Shown here: positions 46,028 to 55,486 of the stretch, one piece after another
Layout of the letters: every line of letters begins with the position of its first letter
Numbering within the stretch: the first letter of the stretch is position 1
Assembly (NCBI GenBank): GCA_934621605.1
Contig: CAKTUZ010000005.1
Span: 1-64,000 of the forward strand
DNA: 64,000 nt
Direction: 5' to 3'
DNA from: an uncultured bacterium
GTDB lineage: Bacteria > Vulcanimicrobiota > Xenobia > Xenobiales > Xenobiaceae
Notes under the pieces: generated by a model
Database searches by the model: none
What the model was told of the DNA's origin: nothing
Seen by the model: the letters and a program-made list of their open reading frames with translations, nothing else
Translations under genes and position numbers: made by a program

Positions 46028-47317
46028 ATGGGTACGTTTTATAAGACAGCTCTCAGCCTGGCTGCTGTAGCCGGCATTGGTTTATCTCTTTGCGCTCCTA
46101 GCTTGGCCGAGCCTTGCATTTCGGCTGAAGGGCGCCTTGTGGCCGCTTCTTACGGCGTAAAAAAATATGACCGCGCTTCCAAAGCTAAAAAAGCACCGAC
46201 TTCGGCCAAGAAAAATGTGGCTCAAGATCAGTCTGTGCAAGCTCTGAACGAAATGCGTTTAGTTTCGCGTTGGTTTGCCTCCGCCTATGATATTCCGGCT
46301 CGCGTGCCCGAAGAAATGTTTTTGGCTGGCTACACCTATAGCGACGCTATTGTGGCTCTTTCGCTTATGGATGCCGGAGCTTCATTAAATGAAGTATTGG
46401 AAAAAAGACGCAACCATCGTTGGAATGAGGTAGCTGCTTTGGTCGGTATTGAGCCTTCTTCGTTGCCTAAGCCGGTTCTTAAAGTAATGAATACCCAAAA
46501 TGGCAACAAAGCTTTGGAATATGTGCATTTTACCCCCGATGTGCGCTCCGGTTTGGCCAGTCGTCTTCGTTTGCCTTCTTTTTCTCCTACTGTGCCTGAT
46601 CCGGTAGCTGTCGAACGTTTTCGTTTATCCAAGAAAGATATAGCCAATATCAGGAAAGCTTTGGAAAATGTCAATGATTTGGATGAGGCTACTTTGCGTT
46701 TACCGGCTGGTCGTTCTTTAAAAGTTGGCGATTGGGTAATAGCTGGAGTCCTTTCCAAATATAAGCCGTTCCCTATAGACACTATTCTCTCGGTTCGCAC
46801 TGGCGAAGTGGTAGAGTGGGGCGATGTGGCTGCTATGTTTAGCGTCGATCCGAGTATTTTTGTGGAAGGCCCCTTGGCTCCCATTTACGGCGCCTTGGTT
46901 GAAGGCGAAAATTATGCCACTTTATCCAGTTTGCGCCGCTCTTCTTATCCCGATACGCTCAATAATATTTATGCTTTAAATAATGTAGAGGGCGCCGAGT
47001 TACAAGCTTTAGGCTGGCTTATGAGCCTCTACTACAAAGAAACTGAAGAAGAAAGAGCTTTACTCAATTCTTATGGCCTTTCTTTTGCCGATCAAGCTTT
47101 GGCTTTGGCTGTGGCCCGTATGGCCTTTGTTGACGTTAGTGAAATAGCTAATCGCATTCGCCACGGAGCCAATTGGCAATACTTAATCGATTACTACAAA
47201 CTGGATATGACTGGTCAAGATGTAGTTATGGCTGCTGCCATCAGCCGTGACCAAGCTCGCTTCCCCGAAACACCTTCACCAGATTCTAAGTCTGTACGCA
47301 GCAAGCGTTTTAATTAG
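46028..47317 (+). CDS. Exported helical-repeat protein, unknown
   Basis: The 429-residue exported protein has a signal peptide (about 1-27, ending ...CAPSLA). Three stretches of about 70 residues repeat a helical pattern: about 78-147 (WFASAYDIPA...RWNEVAALVGI), 199-276 (DIANIRKAL...EWGDVAAMFSV) and 318-392 (LLNSYGLSF...NWQYLIDYYKL). Each ends with a Trp and a hydrophobic pair before a Val/Leu-Gly/Asp turn. I recognise no Pfam family. Only a weak ribosome site precedes ATG 46028, but no upstream start is possible in frame. It sits between gspC and gspI, so a role in the secretion machinery or as its periplasmic partner is plausible. Confidence 0.6.
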   Translation: MGTFYKTALSLAAVAGIGLSLCAPSLAEPCISAEGRLVAASYGVKKYDRASKAKKAPTSAKKNVAQDQSVQALNEMRLVSRWFASAYDIPARVPEEMFLAGYTYSDAIVALSLMDAGASLNEVLEKRRNHRWNEVAALVGIEPSSLPKPVLKVMNTQNGNKALEYVHFTPDVRSGLASRLRLPSFSPTVPDPVAVERFRLSKKDIANIRKALENVNDLDEATLRLPAGRSLKVGDWVIAGVLSKYKPFPIDTILSVRTGEVVEWGDVAAMFSVDPSIFVEGPLAPIYGALVEGENYATLSSLRRSSYPDTLNNIYALNNVEGAELQALGWLMSLYYKETEEERALLNSYGLSFADQALALAVARMAFVDVSEIANRIRHGANWQYLIDYYKLDMTGQDVVMAAAISRDQARFPETPSPDSKSVRSKRFN

Positions 47318-47325
47318 GCGATCAA

Positions 47326-47742
47326 GTGAACTTATTGGTATGCCGAAAAAAATATGAGCGGGGAGGCAAGTGTGGCTTTTCGCTCTTGGAAGTGCTCATA
47401 TCTTTAGGTTTGGTCTCTATGGTCTTTGGCAGTTTAATTGGCGGCTTTTGTCAACACGTGCAACGTGTCGCCCGCTTGGGGCCATTTTATCGCAACTTAA
47501 TTGTCGCTTCGGTGGGCCTGGAAAAAAGCATGGCCAAAAGAAATGACGGCGAGACCGATTCCCTAAACGATATTGAGTATAAAGTCACTGTCGGGGCCAT
47601 GCCTTCCGATCCTCGTATCGACAGAATAGAAAGTAAAGTCAGCAGCAATCGCCCCGGATATAGTGCTGTAGTAAAAGCCTATCGTTTGCGCCAAGTCAGT
47701 TCCTCTTCCTCATCTTCCTCAAGCAATTCTTCCGGCACTTAG
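47326..47742 (+). CDS. gspI: GspI-like minor pseudopilin
   Basis: The 138-residue protein has the prepilin cleavage motif GFSLLEVLIS near residues 17-26. The Gly before Phe and the Glu at +5 are both present, followed by a hydrophobic helix. The C-terminus is a run of Ser. Start GTG 47326, 8 bases after the previous stop. In type II secretion the minor pseudopilins GspI, J and K form a tip complex on the pseudopilus. The order I-J-K here is the usual one. Confidence 0.8.
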   Translation: MNLLVCRKKYERGGKCGFSLLEVLISLGLVSMVFGSLIGGFCQHVQRVARLGPFYRNLIVASVGLEKSMAKRNDGETDSLNDIEYKVTVGAMPSDPRIDRIESKVSSNRPGYSAVVKAYRLRQVSSSSSSSSSNSSGT

Positions 47743-47761
47743 TTAGAAGTTTTTTTTGTTC

Positions 47762-48562
47762 ATGTTTAAAGGCAGCTTCAGCGGTAAAAATATAACTTCG
47801 CTTTCCGGACGCTCCGGTGGTTTCACTTTACTTGAACTTATGCTGGTCATGGGACTAGCCACTTTAGTTTATTCTCTGATTTCTTACATGACAATTCAGA
47901 TGAATAATACGGTGCGCCATTCGCAAGTAGCCTTCAAACGCCAAGAATTAACTATCGAAACTGCCGAGCGTTTGCGCTGGCAATTGCGTTGCCTTTACGA
48001 CCGTGTGCCTGAAAGTGCTTCTTCCGAAGCTCCAGCCAGCCATACCAATCCTCCTACCTTGCTAAAATCGGCCATATATGGGAAGAGTTTGGGGGAAAAA
48101 GGCAAAGACGTGCTCCTTTTCAAAACTACCTATTTCCCTTTGCGAGTTAAAAATAGCGGTACTGCTGAAGTCGGTTATAAAATTATGACCGATAGCTCTA
48201 GTAGCTTTTCTCTTACCGAGCCGGTAAAAACAGATGACGATAAGCTGCGCTCTCTGGAAGCGGCCGATTTTATTGGCTCTAGCCAAGCTGCTGAAAGTAA
48301 AAACTATTTAGCTTACAGACAGTACCCTTGGGCCGATCCTTTGGGGTTACACGATGTCGGCGACGATAGCCAGGTGCCTTGGGAAAAAATAAGCTCGGAA
48401 ATTATCGGTATGGAAGTGCGTTTTTCCGACGATCTGGAAATTTGGCAGCAAGATTGGACCGGCGAGGGAGTGCCTAAGTGGGTGGAAGTTACTTTTGAAT
48501 TTAAACGCGGGGAACCCTTAGTTTTTATGACCGGCCCTGTAGTAGCGGCTGATCGCTGGTAG
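47762..48562 (+). CDS. gspJ: GspJ-like minor pseudopilin
   Basis: The 266-residue protein contains the prepilin motif SGGFTLLELMLV near residues 20-31 with Glu at +5, then a hydrophobic helix, then the larger globular domain expected for GspJ (WRLRWQL-like pattern, here AERLRWQLRCLYD). I start at ATG 47762; a TTG two codons earlier is the alternative. The next gene, gspK, is in the same frame behind the stop codon. It works with GspI and GspK at the pseudopilus tip. Confidence 0.78.
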   Translation: MFKGSFSGKNITSLSGRSGGFTLLELMLVMGLATLVYSLISYMTIQMNNTVRHSQVAFKRQELTIETAERLRWQLRCLYDRVPESASSEAPASHTNPPTLLKSAIYGKSLGEKGKDVLLFKTTYFPLRVKNSGTAEVGYKIMTDSSSSFSLTEPVKTDDDKLRSLEAADFIGSSQAAESKNYLAYRQYPWADPLGLHDVGDDSQVPWEKISSEIIGMEVRFSDDLEIWQQDWTGEGVPKWVEVTFEFKRGEPLVFMTGPVVAADRW

Positions 48563-48574
48563 GGGGAAATAATT

Positions 48575-49714
48575 ATGGTTTTAATGGCTGTTTTGGGAGC
48601 TATTTTGGTTGCTTTGGTTATTGCGGCCAAAATGAGCGAAGTAGGCGTCGACGCCCAAAATTTAATAAATTACACTTCGGCTCGAGAAAACAATTATCAA
48701 ATAGCGCGTTCGGCTGCCGAAATGGGCTTTGAACTTCTTAAGGCCGATAATGGCGACACTGACAGCTTAAATGATATGTGGGCTGCCGGTTCTGTCACTA
48801 TGGAATGGGAAGGCAAAAATGTAATTATTAGCATAGTTGACGAAGAGAGCAAGTTCCCTTTGAGCGCTATGCAAAAAGCTCCCGATAACTGCGAATATTT
48901 GGAAAAAGGCTTAGTTCGCCTTTTCGAAAACGGCGGTTTGGGCTGCGGTGAAGAAGCCAAAGATCGCTTTCTCGATTGGGTCGATCCCGATTCACAAAGG
49001 CGTAACCAAGGCGGCGAAGTTAGCGACTATGATGAATTGACTATTAAAGATGCGCCTGTTGATTCGCTGCAAGAAATTTTGGGATTGCCCGGTTGGGAAA
49101 AAGGTCCTTCTTACATTTCTTCTCGCGCCCAGAATAGCTTGCAAAGCGTTATGGGCTCAGTCTCTGCTAGCAGCTCCACCACTTTAAGCCAGACAGCCGC
49201 TCAATCTTCAACCGAAAGCCAAAATACTACTACGAACAATACTTCTGCCAACAATGGCCAATTTAGTAAGTTCGGATCTGGCAATTCAAGCCAAACTGCT
49301 GCCAATTCGGAAGACGATGGCTACAAATTGGATGTACCTTCGGCTCAAACTCAAGGCGGTACGACTACCACTCCTTGGGAAGAGTGGGTCAGCGTCGATT
49401 CTAACGGAAAAATAAATATTAATACTGCTCCCAAAGAAGTACTATTAGCTTTAGACGAGAGCATGAGTCAAGTTTTGGTTAATGAAATTGATTCTAAGCG
49501 CCGCTCTGAAGCTTTTAAAAAGGTGGACGACTTGCATAATGTCACTGGTATGGACGCCGATTTGCTCTTTCGTATTCAGGATTATTTATGTGTGAAGAGC
49601 TATACTTTTAGTGTGGATGTAACGGTACTTTCTACTCCGGGGCGCATTAAATTACACAGTGTAGTCAGCCGCGAGAGCGGCGCTATAAAAATTTTGCGCT
49701 GGGAAGTCCGGTGA
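48575..49714 (+). CDS. gspK: GspK-like minor pseudopilin without a visible prepilin leader
   Basis: The 379-residue protein matches GspK: a hydrophobic N-terminal helix, the large domain with ARSAAEMGFELL and IVDEESKFPLSAM (inter-subunit/calcium region), a Ser/Thr/Gln linker, then the SAM-like insertion with INTAPKEVLLAL and VDDLHNVTGM. It starts MVLMAVLGAILVALV with no preceding basic leader and no Gly/Ala cleavage site. No upstream in-frame start exists, because TAG at 48560 ends gspJ in the same frame. It follows gspJ by 12 bases, with AGGGGG before the ATG. Confidence 0.78.
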   Translation: MVLMAVLGAILVALVIAAKMSEVGVDAQNLINYTSARENNYQIARSAAEMGFELLKADNGDTDSLNDMWAAGSVTMEWEGKNVIISIVDEESKFPLSAMQKAPDNCEYLEKGLVRLFENGGLGCGEEAKDRFLDWVDPDSQRRNQGGEVSDYDELTIKDAPVDSLQEILGLPGWEKGPSYISSRAQNSLQSVMGSVSASSSTTLSQTAAQSSTESQNTTTNNTSANNGQFSKFGSGNSSQTAANSEDDGYKLDVPSAQTQGGTTTTPWEEWVSVDSNGKININTAPKEVLLALDESMSQVLVNEIDSKRRSEAFKKVDDLHNVTGMDADLLFRIQDYLCVKSYTFSVDVTVLSTPGRIKLHSVVSRESGAIKILRWEVR

Positions 49715-50015
49715 AGGAGACTTCTTTGTGTTGTATTGAGTTAAATTTGATTTAAATTCAGGCAGGAACGCAAAAACGGTGAGGAGAACTTGTGCAGGAG
49801 TAGGGTAAAGCCTGTGCGTCATATCATTTGATTTTTTTATGACCAACTTCAGGTTTCTTTTCGTGGTTATAGAAAAAAAATAACTATGTGGAGGAACTTG
49901 CTATCTTATATGGAAAAACCGCCGGAAAGAAGGTTGGTGCTCTCGCAAGGCATCTCCTTGAAGTAATTCCTACAAACTTTCACAGGTTTTTCTCGAAAGG
50001 GATTTGTTACAAAAC
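49715..50015. other. 301-base region between gspK and the lipoproteins
   Basis: No gene is supported. It contains a short GTCATA/TATGAC palindrome near 49828-49856 and several AGG-rich segments. A 26-codon open frame at 49886-49966 has no homology that I can claim. This is probably a promoter and leader for the first lipoprotein gene. Confidence 0.35.
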
Positions 50016-51587
50016 ATGACTAACAAGAACACGTTTCGTTTTGCTACTTTCGCTGCTGTAGCCAGCTTAGGTTTGGGCTTGATGATCTCCGGCTGTGGTG
50101 ACAGCGGTTCCACTACCCCCAACCCTTTAAATGCCAAATATGGCCAAGTTACTTTTAACTACAACGTATTAGCCGCTAAGGTCGCTACCCCCGTTGCCAA
50201 AGAAATCGTTACTGTAAAGTATGCTTTCTTCGGTTTGAAGACCGGTGGCGCTCGCTTTATCGATGGTCCTAGCGCTGCCTATACTCGCGATTTCGTCCAT
50301 GGCGATAAGGATCAGGAAAAAACTGTTACGATTGATAATGTCGATCTCGATGCCCGCGGCGTAATCGCTACTTACTATGACAAAGCCGGTAATATTGTGG
50401 CTATGGGAGAAGATACCATCGCTTTCACCGATCGTAAGTGCGCTATCGAAGAGCCCGACTTAGCTACTATTGATGCTACTACTATCAAGATGGATGCTAG
50501 TACGCATGTGCTTTCTCCCAAGGGTGAGACCGAAATCAGCATTATTGCTGATGGTAAGACTGCTGCCGGTGGCGTTAAGACTTATAAGCTTACTCCTTTC
50601 GTGACCATTGAAGGTCTCGATAAATATACCGATGTTTTGGCTTTCAATTATGCCAGCTATCAGGGCTTAACTTACGAAGGTGTGGGCTATGACGGCGCCA
50701 ATAAGGGTATCGTTCCCGGCAAGACCATTAAAGCTACCATCAATGGCGCCGACTACTATGTAGACGAGGCTATTTATGTTACCGATCAGCATCCTGTCGA
50801 CATCCAAGTTGTCGTTGATGATATTGACGGTGTGGCTCCCTTCGTTGGTGCCACAAAGGTACCCCTTATCTTCGCCGATAAGGAAAGCTTGGTTGCCGGT
50901 AAGAATATTATCAATATGACTGAAGCCGGTACTACTACCGTTGAGCATGTAGCTGTCAACAAGTTGCCTTTCAAAGTTCATGCTGCTGCTTATAGCAAAG
51001 ATCCTGGTAAGGGTGAGACGCCTGTACTTCCTACTGGCTCTACTGCTTTTGATATTTCCGATTTAACCGGTCTTAAACTCGTCTCTTCTTTACCCGACAC
51101 AGTCGAAGTTGCCGGTTTGGGCGTCACCGCTAAGAAAGCCGGTTCCACCGCTATTTCCGCTGAGCTTAAGATTGACGAGACCACTACTATTAAGAGCGAC
51201 AGCAGCAAGGATATTAATGTCGAAGTCTTGTCTACCACTGAGAACCTCACTTTCGCTAATATTGAAGCTGGCCCGAAATTCATGGAAGACATTACTGTAG
51301 ATACCACCAAACCTCAGAACTTCACTATGGCTATCTATGGTAAAGTTGGCATGACCTTTGATGCTAAGGACTATGTCGCCGCTCCTATCGAGTACACCGC
51401 CGAAACTTATCCCGATGTCGAGGCCCTCGATGCCAGTTTAACTGGTAGTACTTATGAAAAGACCGTTGACAAGAATGAGTATAAACTTCATGTTGATACT
51501 ACCGCTCCCGCAGCTGCTGTTCCCGTAACTGTTAAAGATGCGGCCAGTCTCAAGCCCGCCTTCGCCTCCATCCAGATTAAACCCTAA
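50016..51587 (+). CDS. Surface lipoprotein, paralog 1
   Basis: The 523-residue lipoprotein is one of four tandem paralogs. The N-terminus MTNKNTFRFATFAAV leads to a lipobox ending Cys at about residue 27 (LMISGCGDSGSTTPNPL), a typical signal peptidase II site. A shared N-terminal domain follows (QVTFNYNVLAAKV, TVKYAFFG, ARGVIATYYDKAGNIVAMG), with beta-sheet patterning and likely Ig-like folds. I recognise no catalytic motif. The gene starts after a T-rich leader and ends before a strong terminator. Being next to gspC-K, it may be a type II secretion substrate or an envelope adhesin; both are inference. Confidence 0.7.
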   Translation: MTNKNTFRFATFAAVASLGLGLMISGCGDSGSTTPNPLNAKYGQVTFNYNVLAAKVATPVAKEIVTVKYAFFGLKTGGARFIDGPSAAYTRDFVHGDKDQEKTVTIDNVDLDARGVIATYYDKAGNIVAMGEDTIAFTDRKCAIEEPDLATIDATTIKMDASTHVLSPKGETEISIIADGKTAAGGVKTYKLTPFVTIEGLDKYTDVLAFNYASYQGLTYEGVGYDGANKGIVPGKTIKATINGADYYVDEAIYVTDQHPVDIQVVVDDIDGVAPFVGATKVPLIFADKESLVAGKNIINMTEAGTTTVEHVAVNKLPFKVHAAAYSKDPGKGETPVLPTGSTAFDISDLTGLKLVSSLPDTVEVAGLGVTAKKAGSTAISAELKIDETTTIKSDSSKDINVEVLSTTENLTFANIEAGPKFMEDITVDTTKPQNFTMAIYGKVGMTFDAKDYVAAPIEYTAETYPDVEALDASLTGSTYEKTVDKNEYKLHVDTTAPAAAVPVTVKDAASLKPAFASIQIKP

Positions 51588-51659
51588 GATTGATGGCGTA
51601 GGATTATGCTTCATCTAGGCTGAGTTATATAACATTACGCCTGGTTGAAGTTAGGTAGC

Positions 51660-51698
51660 AGCCCCCAACTTGTTGTCAAGTTGGGGGCTGTCTTCTTT
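51660..51698 (+). terminator. Terminator of lipoprotein gene 1
   Basis: GCCCCCAACTT (51661-51671) pairs perfectly with AAGTTGGGGGC (51678-51688) around a six-base loop, followed by TGTCTTCTTT. Confidence 0.9.
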
Positions 51699-51751
51699 AA
51701 TATATATATTGGCTTTTTTTGCTCCAAATGAAAGGAACTATGTTAAATAAT

Positions 51752-53425
51752 ATGAGCCATAAAAATACTTTTCGTTTTGCTGTCTGCGCCGCTGTAGTCA
51801 GTGTGGCTTTGGGCTTATTCCTTTCCGCTTGCGGTGACAGCGGCTCTACCACACCTAATCCTTTGCAACCGGAAGGAAAATCTTATCAAGTTGTCTTTAA
51901 TTACAATGTGTTAGCCCAAGCTGCAGCTAAAGCTACCGATATAAAAGCTGATATTGTTACGGTAAAATACGCTTTTTATGGCAAAATTGATGGCGCCGAC
52001 TTTGTAGAAGGCCCTGAAACCGATCCTTCTTATATTCATAGCTTTAGTCATGGAGCCGAAGCTGCTGAAGATGTAGTTACTGTCAATAAAGTTGATCCGA
52101 GAGCTACTTCGGTGGTAGCTGCTTATTACGACGCTAAGGGCAACTTGATAGCCGTCGGTCAAAATGATATTTCTTTTAATGAAGATCGTATCGCTACTGT
52201 GGCTGAGCCCGAATTAGACGAAGTAGCTGACGACAGCATAACTTTTACCGCTAGCAAATACGTTATACCTTTACAAGACACCGTCGTAATGTCTCTTAAA
52301 GCTATAGCTGCCAACAAAGAGTACGATTTGAGCGCTTTTGCTGAAATTAGCGGCTTAGATGAAAATATACTCGCTTTGCAAGAAGGCAACTTAGAAGGCT
52401 TCACCTATAAGGGTGTCAAGTATGGCACTATTGAAGGTGGCACCATTAGCGCTACTGTTGGTAATACTAAGTGCTTAGTAGGCAATTCTATTTATGTTAC
52501 CGATCAAACTCCTGCTGCTATTAGCTTAAAGCCTGCTTCAGTTGAAGGCCATGATATTTTTGCCGGTAGTGATGTCAATGGCCAAAAGTATTATATGCAA
52601 TACGTTGACGAGAAGTGTTTACTTAGCCATTTCCCCTACATAAAGTATCACGCTAATTCTTCTAAGAAACAATACGATCCCATATATTACTATATAAACG
52701 AGCAGCCTTTTATCGTTTATGCCACCGCTTATACTTCCGAAGATCCTACCAAAGGGCCTACTCCCACTATTAAAGATGGACAAATTGGTATCAATATTAC
52801 CGATGATCCTAACGTTAAGCTTTTAGATATCGAATTTTCCGATCCTGAGTTTATGAAGCATCTTGGCTACAAAATTCAGGCTAGTATAGTCGATAGAACT
52901 AAAGTTCATGCCAATAGCGTAAACTCTTATAATTATGGCGACGATTACAAAATAACTGCCCAATATGGCCAAGGCGACCAAGCTATAAAGAGCGATCCCA
53001 TAAGGTTAATTATAGAAGCCGAAGGCGTAAGGAATGAAGTTATTCAGTTTGCCTCCGTAGAGGAAGGTCAAGAACCTACTTTCTTTGTTCCTTATAACAT
53101 TGAAGCTAAGAAAACTAAGATCGACTTTAAGTTGAAACTTATGGGCCTTTCTAGTGTGCTTGTTACCTTTGATGGAGAAGAACCGGTATCTTTCTATACC
53201 GATCCTTTGGAAATTCCCGCTGATGTAATTGCTGCTGATAAATATCCTGATGTTGTTAAGCAAACTGAGTTTTCCAACTTAATTTATAAGCAGGATGAAC
53301 CTGGACTCAATGCTTACACCTTAAAAGCTGAAGGCGAGCTGGAAGCCAATAAAATAGTTAAGCTTTTTATTGAAGACGTGGAAGGCGCTCCGCAGTATTC
53401 TTTCATATCTATTACCACTTATTAG
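51752..53425 (+). CDS. Surface lipoprotein, paralog 2
   Basis: The 557-residue lipoprotein has MSHKNTFRFAVCAAV at the N-terminus and the lipobox ...FLSACGDSGSTTPNPL, almost identical to paralog 1. The following domain keeps VVFNYNVLA, TVKYAFYG and VVAAYYDAKGNLIAVG, but the middle and end differ, with many Tyr and Asp residues and PIYYYINEQPF. I chose ATG 51752 to match paralog 1; in-frame upstream ATGs exist at 51728 and 51740. It has its own terminator after it. Same role as its neighbours, unknown. Confidence 0.68.
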   Translation: MSHKNTFRFAVCAAVVSVALGLFLSACGDSGSTTPNPLQPEGKSYQVVFNYNVLAQAAAKATDIKADIVTVKYAFYGKIDGADFVEGPETDPSYIHSFSHGAEAAEDVVTVNKVDPRATSVVAAYYDAKGNLIAVGQNDISFNEDRIATVAEPELDEVADDSITFTASKYVIPLQDTVVMSLKAIAANKEYDLSAFAEISGLDENILALQEGNLEGFTYKGVKYGTIEGGTISATVGNTKCLVGNSIYVTDQTPAAISLKPASVEGHDIFAGSDVNGQKYYMQYVDEKCLLSHFPYIKYHANSSKKQYDPIYYYINEQPFIVYATAYTSEDPTKGPTPTIKDGQIGINITDDPNVKLLDIEFSDPEFMKHLGYKIQASIVDRTKVHANSVNSYNYGDDYKITAQYGQGDQAIKSDPIRLIIEAEGVRNEVIQFASVEEGQEPTFFVPYNIEAKKTKIDFKLKLMGLSSVLVTFDGEEPVSFYTDPLEIPADVIAADKYPDVVKQTEFSNLIYKQDEPGLNAYTLKAEGELEANKIVKLFIEDVEGAPQYSFISITTY

Positions 53426-53451
53426 AGTGATAGTTTTGTAAACTAACTATA

Positions 53452-53490
53452 AGCGGTTGTACTTTTTGACAAGTGCAGCCGCTTTTTTTT
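53452..53490 (+). terminator. Terminator of lipoprotein gene 2
   Basis: AGCGGTTGTACT (from 53452) pairs with AGTGCAGCCGCT (to 53483), including G-U pairs, followed by an eight-T run. Confidence 0.9.
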
Positions 53491-53706
53491 GTTGGCAGGC
53501 TTGGCAGGAGGGAGGGCGCCTTGTTTGAAAATAGACAAGTTATCTTTATTTTTGCCTGCGCTGGGCTGGCTCTTTTTTCGTGCCAAGTCGGCGGCGCTTG
53601 TCTCTTGTAAGCAATTCTCCAGCTGCAAAGCGGAGAAATGATTTGAGAAATTTTCGCGTTTTTGGGCGCGGTTCAACTCTTTTTATATCTGAGAGGAACA
53701 GAAAAT

Positions 53707-55311
53707 ATGGCTAAGTCCGCCTGTAAGAATCTATATGGCTTTACTGCTTTTGCGGCTGTTGCCGGTTTGGCTTTATGTTTAACTGCCACCGGGTGCAGCG
53801 ACGATACTTCTAATCCCAATCCTTTTGAGGCCAATCGCGGTACTGTCACCTACAATTATACTAAAGCCGTAGCCAAAGCAGCCGAGCTCCCCGCCAGCGC
53901 TGTCAAAGCTACCTATACTTTTAGTGCCGGTGATGCTTTGCTCTATGCTGTCGATGCTTCTATCGATAAAATTACAGATGAGGAAGCTACTGTCGGTGAA
54001 GCGGTGTCCCGTACAGTTGTTATAGAGCAAGTGCCTGCCGATGCCGACAAGGTTTCTGTTATGTATTTCGACGCTAATGGCACCCCTGTAGGCTTAGGCG
54101 TAGACAGGCTCGATTGGACTTCTACTACCACAGGTAAAGCTGCTGTTGTAGATCAGCCCGACTTGGTAGATAGCACCACTATTGCTGCCCAAATTGTCTC
54201 TAAACAAATCGTTCCCCAGTTAGTCACTTCCGCTCCTTGTGTAGATAAGGGCAATTATGTTTGGGTTAAACCTGTTTTGGCTTATAATAACAGTTTGGGG
54301 CAGTCGGTCACTTTCGATCTCAGCAGTTTTGCTACTTATTCTTTGAATAAGAAATATGACGGTCAGCCTACTTATTTAAAAGAGGCCAAGTATGCTTATT
54401 ATGCTGGTAACAAAGCTGCATCTTTGGTGGAAACTACTGAAGGTGAAACTACCAGTGAAGGAACTGAAGCTACTGCTAAATCGGCCGCTTCCGATGCTAC
54501 TCCCGGTTATTACGAAGCTGTCGAGTACGGTCAGCAAGAAGTGACCGTCTCTTTAACTGGTTTGGAAGTGTTGGGTGAGCTCGATCCTGTCACTGTCTAT
54601 ATTAGTGATGCCAAGCTTTCCGGCGTAACTATAGATGGTGAAGATGATGTATATGTTGTAGTTCCGGATTATGACTTTGGTCAAAAATCCGCAATTGTTT
54701 CTGGCCTTAGCCTTGGGGAAATTCCTTTTAATACAGTTTCTTTCAAAGCTGTAGGTAACTATGTGGGTACTAACGGCCCTAGCTTCACTACCGACGCTAG
54801 CCAGTTTGTCAGCTGGAGCGTGGATGATAGTCAAGACGTCGTTGCTGCCAAAGATGCTTTAGGTCACTATGTAGTTACCTCTAAAGTTGCTTCTTTGAAA
54901 GATATTGCCGTAATTGCTCAGGCTAACGGTACTTCCGACAAAGTAACTTTACACTCTCTGCCCGCTGCTGCTGATATTAAGGTTAATATCGCCAAAGAAA
55001 TCGTTTTTGGTACGGTCGCGGATGGTACGGTTGATGGTTACTTTGCTGTTCAAACCTCCGGTGGCAAAGTCGATACTTCTTCTTTCAACGTTCCCGATTA
55101 TAAGAAAGTTAAAATTAGGAACATTGAATCCGATCGAGCCGACAGTAAACCTAAAGTGGCCGTAAATGAGAACAATAACGGTTTTTATCTTAGCCTTGAT
55201 CAAGAAGAGGTCGGAAACAGCGTTTCCTTCGATATCGTTTACAAAGACGGTAAGAAGATAAATAAAACTGTTTCTAATACGGTAAAAGTAATAGAAGATG
55301 TAGAACCGTAA
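53707..55311 (+). CDS. Surface lipoprotein, paralog 3
   Basis: The 534-residue lipoprotein has the start MAKSACKNLYGFTAF and a lipobox ...TATGCSDDTSNPNPF. The N-terminal domain keeps GTVTYNYTKA, KATYTFSAGD and VSVMYFDANGTPVGLG, matching the pattern of paralogs 1 and 2 at lower identity. The rest is beta-rich, with a Thr/Glu-rich segment near residue 240 (TTEGETTSEG). ATG 53707 has a GAGAGGA site 9 bases upstream. No enzymatic motif is seen. About 280 bases separate it from the previous gene. Confidence 0.68.
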   Translation: MAKSACKNLYGFTAFAAVAGLALCLTATGCSDDTSNPNPFEANRGTVTYNYTKAVAKAAELPASAVKATYTFSAGDALLYAVDASIDKITDEEATVGEAVSRTVVIEQVPADADKVSVMYFDANGTPVGLGVDRLDWTSTTTGKAAVVDQPDLVDSTTIAAQIVSKQIVPQLVTSAPCVDKGNYVWVKPVLAYNNSLGQSVTFDLSSFATYSLNKKYDGQPTYLKEAKYAYYAGNKAASLVETTEGETTSEGTEATAKSAASDATPGYYEAVEYGQQEVTVSLTGLEVLGELDPVTVYISDAKLSGVTIDGEDDVYVVVPDYDFGQKSAIVSGLSLGEIPFNTVSFKAVGNYVGTNGPSFTTDASQFVSWSVDDSQDVVAAKDALGHYVVTSKVASLKDIAVIAQANGTSDKVTLHSLPAAADIKVNIAKEIVFGTVADGTVDGYFAVQTSGGKVDTSSFNVPDYKKVKIRNIESDRADSKPKVAVNENNNGFYLSLDQEEVGNSVSFDIVYKDGKKINKTVSNTVKVIEDVEP

Positions 55312-55349
55312 CAATATTGTGATATTGAAGATTAATGCTTTTTTAGCGT

Positions 55350-55392
55350 AAAAGGTGGCTGTCTCAGCTCTCTGGGGCTGCCCCTTTTTTTT
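55350..55392 (+). terminator. Terminator of lipoprotein gene 3
   Basis: AAAGG-T-GGC (about 55351-55359) pairs with GCCCCTTT-type bases (about 55379-55387) around a loop, with one bulge. An eight-T run follows. Confidence 0.65.
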
Positions 55393-55486
55393 AGATAAAT
55401 CTTACTTTTAGGGCAGGCGGAAAATTTTCAGCCTCGACAAAAGTATTTGGGGTTTTAGTATCAATTTTTATTTGAAAGGAATATCT

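Noticed and set aside
49760..49860. GEMM-type cyclic-di-GMP riboswitch in front of the lipoproteins
   Set aside because: AGGCA and ACGCAAA fragments are present, but the P2/P3 pairing and the conserved tetraloop-receptor bases do not line up, and the two arms would be parallel and not nested.
49886..49966. 26-codon small gene upstream of lipoprotein 1
   Set aside because: No ribosome site, no family match and no conserved context. Chance length in a 300-base gap.
53640..53685. tRNA gene suggested by GGTTCAACTC
   Set aside because: The T-loop-like string has no complementary T-stem and no acceptor stem or anticodon arm upstream.
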